Below are positions 34,430 through 36,510 of a stretch of 36,510 nt of DNA, piece by piece; positions within the stretch are counted from its first letter, which is position 1, and every line of letters starts with the position of its first letter. The position numbers were made by a program, and so were the translations under genes. Under the pieces are notes generated by a model that worked only from the letters and a program-made list of their open reading frames with translations, ran no database searches and was not told the origin of the DNA. Origin of the DNA: an uncultured Oscillospiraceae bacterium (GTDB lineage: Bacteria > Bacillota > Clostridia > Oscillospirales > Oscillospiraceae); the NCBI GenBank assembly GCA_944385175.1, contig CALWWB010000011.1, positions 1 to 36,510 of the forward strand. The letters run 5' to 3'.

Positions 34430-34464
34430 TTAATATGTTGAAAAAGACTGAAAGGAATATATAC

Positions 34465-35820
34465 ATGGCAAAGGTATCACCCCGTACACTCTCCGGCTTT
34501 ATGGAACTGCTGCCGGACTCTCAGATGAAAATGGAGCGGATGATGGAAGTCCTGCGCCAGAGCTACGGCGTCTACGGCTTCACGCCCCTGGATACACCCG
34601 TTATCGAATCCGCCGAGGTGCTGCTGGCCAAGGGCGGCGGTGAGACGGAAAAACAGATCTACCGCTTCTCCAAGGGGGACAGCGACCTGGCTCTCCGCTT
34701 TGACCTTACGGTGCCCCTGGCAAAGTACGTGGCCGCTCACTACGGCGAGCTGACTTTTCCCTTCCGCCGTTACCAGATAGGTAAGGTATACCGGGGCGAG
34801 CGGGCCCAGCGGGGCCGCTTCCGGGAGTTCTACCAGGCGGATATCGACATCATCGGTGACGGGAAACTGGACATCATAAACGAGGCGGAGATACCCGCCA
34901 TAATCTATAATACCTTTACAAAGCTGGGCATCAGCAAATTCAAGATAAAGGTCAATAACCGGAAGCTCCTCAACGGTTTCTATTCCATGAACGGCATGAG
35001 CGAAAAGGCCGGGGAAATCATGCGCACCGTGGACAAGCTGGACAAGATAGGTTCGGAAAAGGTGCGTCAGCTCCTTATAGACGATGTGAAGATGCTGCCC
35101 TGCAAGGCGGAGAACGTGTTGGACTTCATGGCCATCAAAGGCAGCAACAGCGAGGTCATTGCCGCTCTGGAGCGCTTCCGGGGCATGGATGGGATCTTCG
35201 ACACCGGCCTTGAGGAGCTGAAGACCGTGGCCCGCTATCTCTCCGATTTCGGCGTGCCCGAGGAAAACTTTGCCATAGACCTGACCATAGCCCGGGGGCT
35301 GGACTACTACACCGGCACCGTCTATGAGACGGAGATGACAGAGCATCCGGAGATAGGCTCCGTCTGCTCCGGCGGCCGCTATGACAATCTGGCGGAATAC
35401 TATACGGATAAACAGCTGCCCGGCGTTGGCATTTCCATCGGTCTCACCCGGCTTTTCTATGTTCTGGGCGAGCAGGGTCTTTTGTCCGATGAGCTTATCA
35501 CCGCCCCCTGTGACGCTTTGGTCATCCCCATGACCGAGGATCTGGGCTATGCCATCTCTGCCGCTACCGCTCTGCGCCAGGCCGGTGTGCGCACCCAGCT
35601 CTACTGTGAGAAGAAGAAGTTCAAAGCCAAAATGAGCTATGCCGACAAGCTCTCCATCCCCTTTGTGGTGCTGGTAGGCGAGGATGAAATAAATGAAGGT
35701 CTGCTGTCCGTTAAGGATATGGGCAGCGGCGAGCAGGTGAAGCTCAGCCCCCAGGCAGCGGCAGAGCATATATCCGCTGCCGTAGCTGCACGCAACAGCG
35801 GCGCCGTCATCAAAGAATAA
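34465..35820 (+). CDS. hisS: Histidyl-tRNA synthetase
   Basis: This class II aminoacyl-tRNA synthetase has 451 residues. Motif 2 region RRYQIGKVYRGERAQRGRFR and FYQADIDIIG, the His-specific loop ARGLDYYTGTVYE, and motif 3 GVGISIGLTRLF (about residues 318-329) identify it. The C-terminal anticodon-binding domain starts near residue 345 (DALVIPMTED). It is somewhat longer than the E. coli enzyme through a middle insert (SMNGMSEKAGE region), common in Clostridia. The ATG at 34465 has AAAGGA about 9 nt upstream; an ATG at 34435 lies at the predicted transcript start. The aspS gene follows after 26 nt, as usual in Firmicutes. Confidence 0.96.
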   Translation: MAKVSPRTLSGFMELLPDSQMKMERMMEVLRQSYGVYGFTPLDTPVIESAEVLLAKGGGETEKQIYRFSKGDSDLALRFDLTVPLAKYVAAHYGELTFPFRRYQIGKVYRGERAQRGRFREFYQADIDIIGDGKLDIINEAEIPAIIYNTFTKLGISKFKIKVNNRKLLNGFYSMNGMSEKAGEIMRTVDKLDKIGSEKVRQLLIDDVKMLPCKAENVLDFMAIKGSNSEVIAALERFRGMDGIFDTGLEELKTVARYLSDFGVPEENFAIDLTIARGLDYYTGTVYETEMTEHPEIGSVCSGGRYDNLAEYYTDKQLPGVGISIGLTRLFYVLGEQGLLSDELITAPCDALVIPMTEDLGYAISAATALRQAGVRTQLYCEKKKFKAKMSYADKLSIPFVVLVGEDEINEGLLSVKDMGSGEQVKLSPQAAAEHISAAVAARNSGAVIKE

Positions 35821-35846
35821 ACCGGGAAAAGTGAGGAGACAGGAAA

Positions 35847-36510
35847 ATGACACAGAACCGTACACATACCTGTAATGAGCTGCGTATTGAGAACGTGGGT
35901 GAAAAGGTCCGAATCGTGGGCTGGATGGAAAACGTCCGTGAGGTGGGCAGCAACTTTGCCTTTGTGGTAGTCCGTGACTTTTACGGTACCACTCAGGTGG
36001 TCATTGAGGACGAGAAACTCATGGCTCAGGTCAAGGGCATAAACAAGGAATCCACCATCGCCGTTGACGGTGTTGTTCGTGAGAGAGCCAGCAAGAACCC
36101 CAAACAGGCCACCGGCGACATCGAGGTGGTACCGGAGAAGATAGAGGTTCTGGGCAAGTGCCGCTATAATGAGCTGCCCTTTGAGATCAACCGCAGCCGT
36201 GAGGCCGACGAGACTCAGCGCCTGCGCTACCGCTATCTGGATTTGAGAAACCCCGCCGTGAAGCAGAATATCATCCTCCGCTGCCAGGTCATTGCCGCCC
36301 TGCGCCAGGCTATGACCGAGCACGGCTTTTTGGAGATAACCACCCCCATACTCACCGCCTCCTCTCCTGAAGGAGCCAGAGACTATCTGGTGCCCGCCCG
36401 GAAGCACCCCGGCAAGTTCTATGCCCTGCCCCAGGCTCCCCAGCAGTTCAAGCAGCTGCTGATGACCGCCGGCTTTGACCGCTACTTCCAGATAGCCCCC
36501 TGCTTCCGTG
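35847..36510 (+). CDS. aspS: Aspartyl-tRNA synthetase, 5' part (cut by window)
   Basis: The first 221 codons of a bacterial AspRS are present; the frame is open at the window edge. The N-terminal OB-fold anticodon-binding domain (about residues 10-110) begins with NELRIENVGEKVRIVGWMEN and includes FAFVVVRDFYGTTQVV. The catalytic domain starts with TQRLRYRYLDLR (about 132-143), and the flipping-loop sequence TASSPEGARDYLVPAR is seen (about 171-186), then LPQAPQQFKQLLM. The ATG at 35847 has GGAG and AGGA upstream. It is the second gene of the hisS-aspS operon. Confidence 0.97.
   Translation, partial: MTQNRTHTCNELRIENVGEKVRIVGWMENVREVGSNFAFVVVRDFYGTTQVVIEDEKLMAQVKGINKESTIAVDGVVRERASKNPKQATGDIEVVPEKIEVLGKCRYNELPFEINRSREADETQRLRYRYLDLRNPAVKQNIILRCQVIAALRQAMTEHGFLEITTPILTASSPEGARDYLVPARKHPGKFYALPQAPQQFKQLLMTAGFDRYFQIAPCFR

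Noticed and set aside
34435..34464. Upstream ATG for hisS
   Set aside because: It falls at the predicted transcription start and lacks an SD; the ATG at 34465 has AAAGGA.
34380..34464. T-box riboswitch before hisS
   Set aside because: The leader between the terminator of the previous gene and hisS is under 90 nt and contains no T-box sequence or antiterminator.

Overview
The window looks like a GC-rich Clostridia chromosome, most likely an Oscillospiraceae-type gut anaerobe. The support is Gram-positive gene content (DnaD plus a DnaC/DnaI-type helicase loader, an ECF transporter core, a ClpC-like unfoldase, MreC/MreD/PBP2, an OmpR-family two-component pair), Shine-Dalgarno sites of the GGAGG type, frequent GTG/TTG starts and short ATGA/GTGA/TTGA overlaps. 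The species assignment is inference. No phage, plasmid, insertion sequence, CRISPR array, rRNA or tRNA gene was seen.

Layout. 159-9289 is a minus-strand block: ecfA1-ecfA2-ecfT-truA (energy-coupling module plus tRNA modification), then cvpA and a tightly coupled run of a zinc-finger ClpC-like unfoldase, a macro-domain protein, a rhomboid protease and a DUF523 protein, then a DUF2812-like membrane protein whose 3' end looks frameshifted. 9290-9942 has no gene but is densely palindromic and carries a 218-bp tandem duplication. Next come a SAM methyltransferase (minus), a secreted metallo-beta-lactamase-fold lipoprotein, a histidine kinase/response regulator pair, and lepA co-transcribed with an XRE repressor. 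A divergent promoter region with a perfect palindromic operator separates these from pta and tadA (plus). Then follow a phosphoribosyltransferase and an HtrA-type protease (minus), a SleB-like cell-wall hydrolase (plus), an E2-like acyltransferase, and dnaD-dnaC-DUF2804 (minus). The right third is plus strand: a U32 family protein, maf, mreC, mreD and PBP2 (cell elongation), a methylglyoxal-synthase-like gene, hisS, and the 5' part of aspS, cut by the window edge.

Most of the genes are housekeeping. The unusual signal is between genes. Three intergenic copies (about 10917-11186, 22707-22978, 24100-24361) of a roughly 200-nt core share the same set of hairpins and a long-range closing helix. 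Compensatory base changes between copies preserve stems. Each core is bracketed on both sides by the same locus-specific hairpin, and that hairpin is unrelated between loci. All three lie in the same orientation, just downstream of a minus-strand gene. This looks like a dispersed structured repeat that inserts into, or duplicates, gene-terminal hairpins. The gene-free blocks at 9338-9946 and 15413-15517 show a similar hairpin style. Other points worth a second look are a methylglyoxal synthase homologue lacking expected catalytic residues, lepA under an apparently autoregulated XRE promoter, and a ClpC-like protein whose N-terminal domain is a four-cysteine zinc finger.
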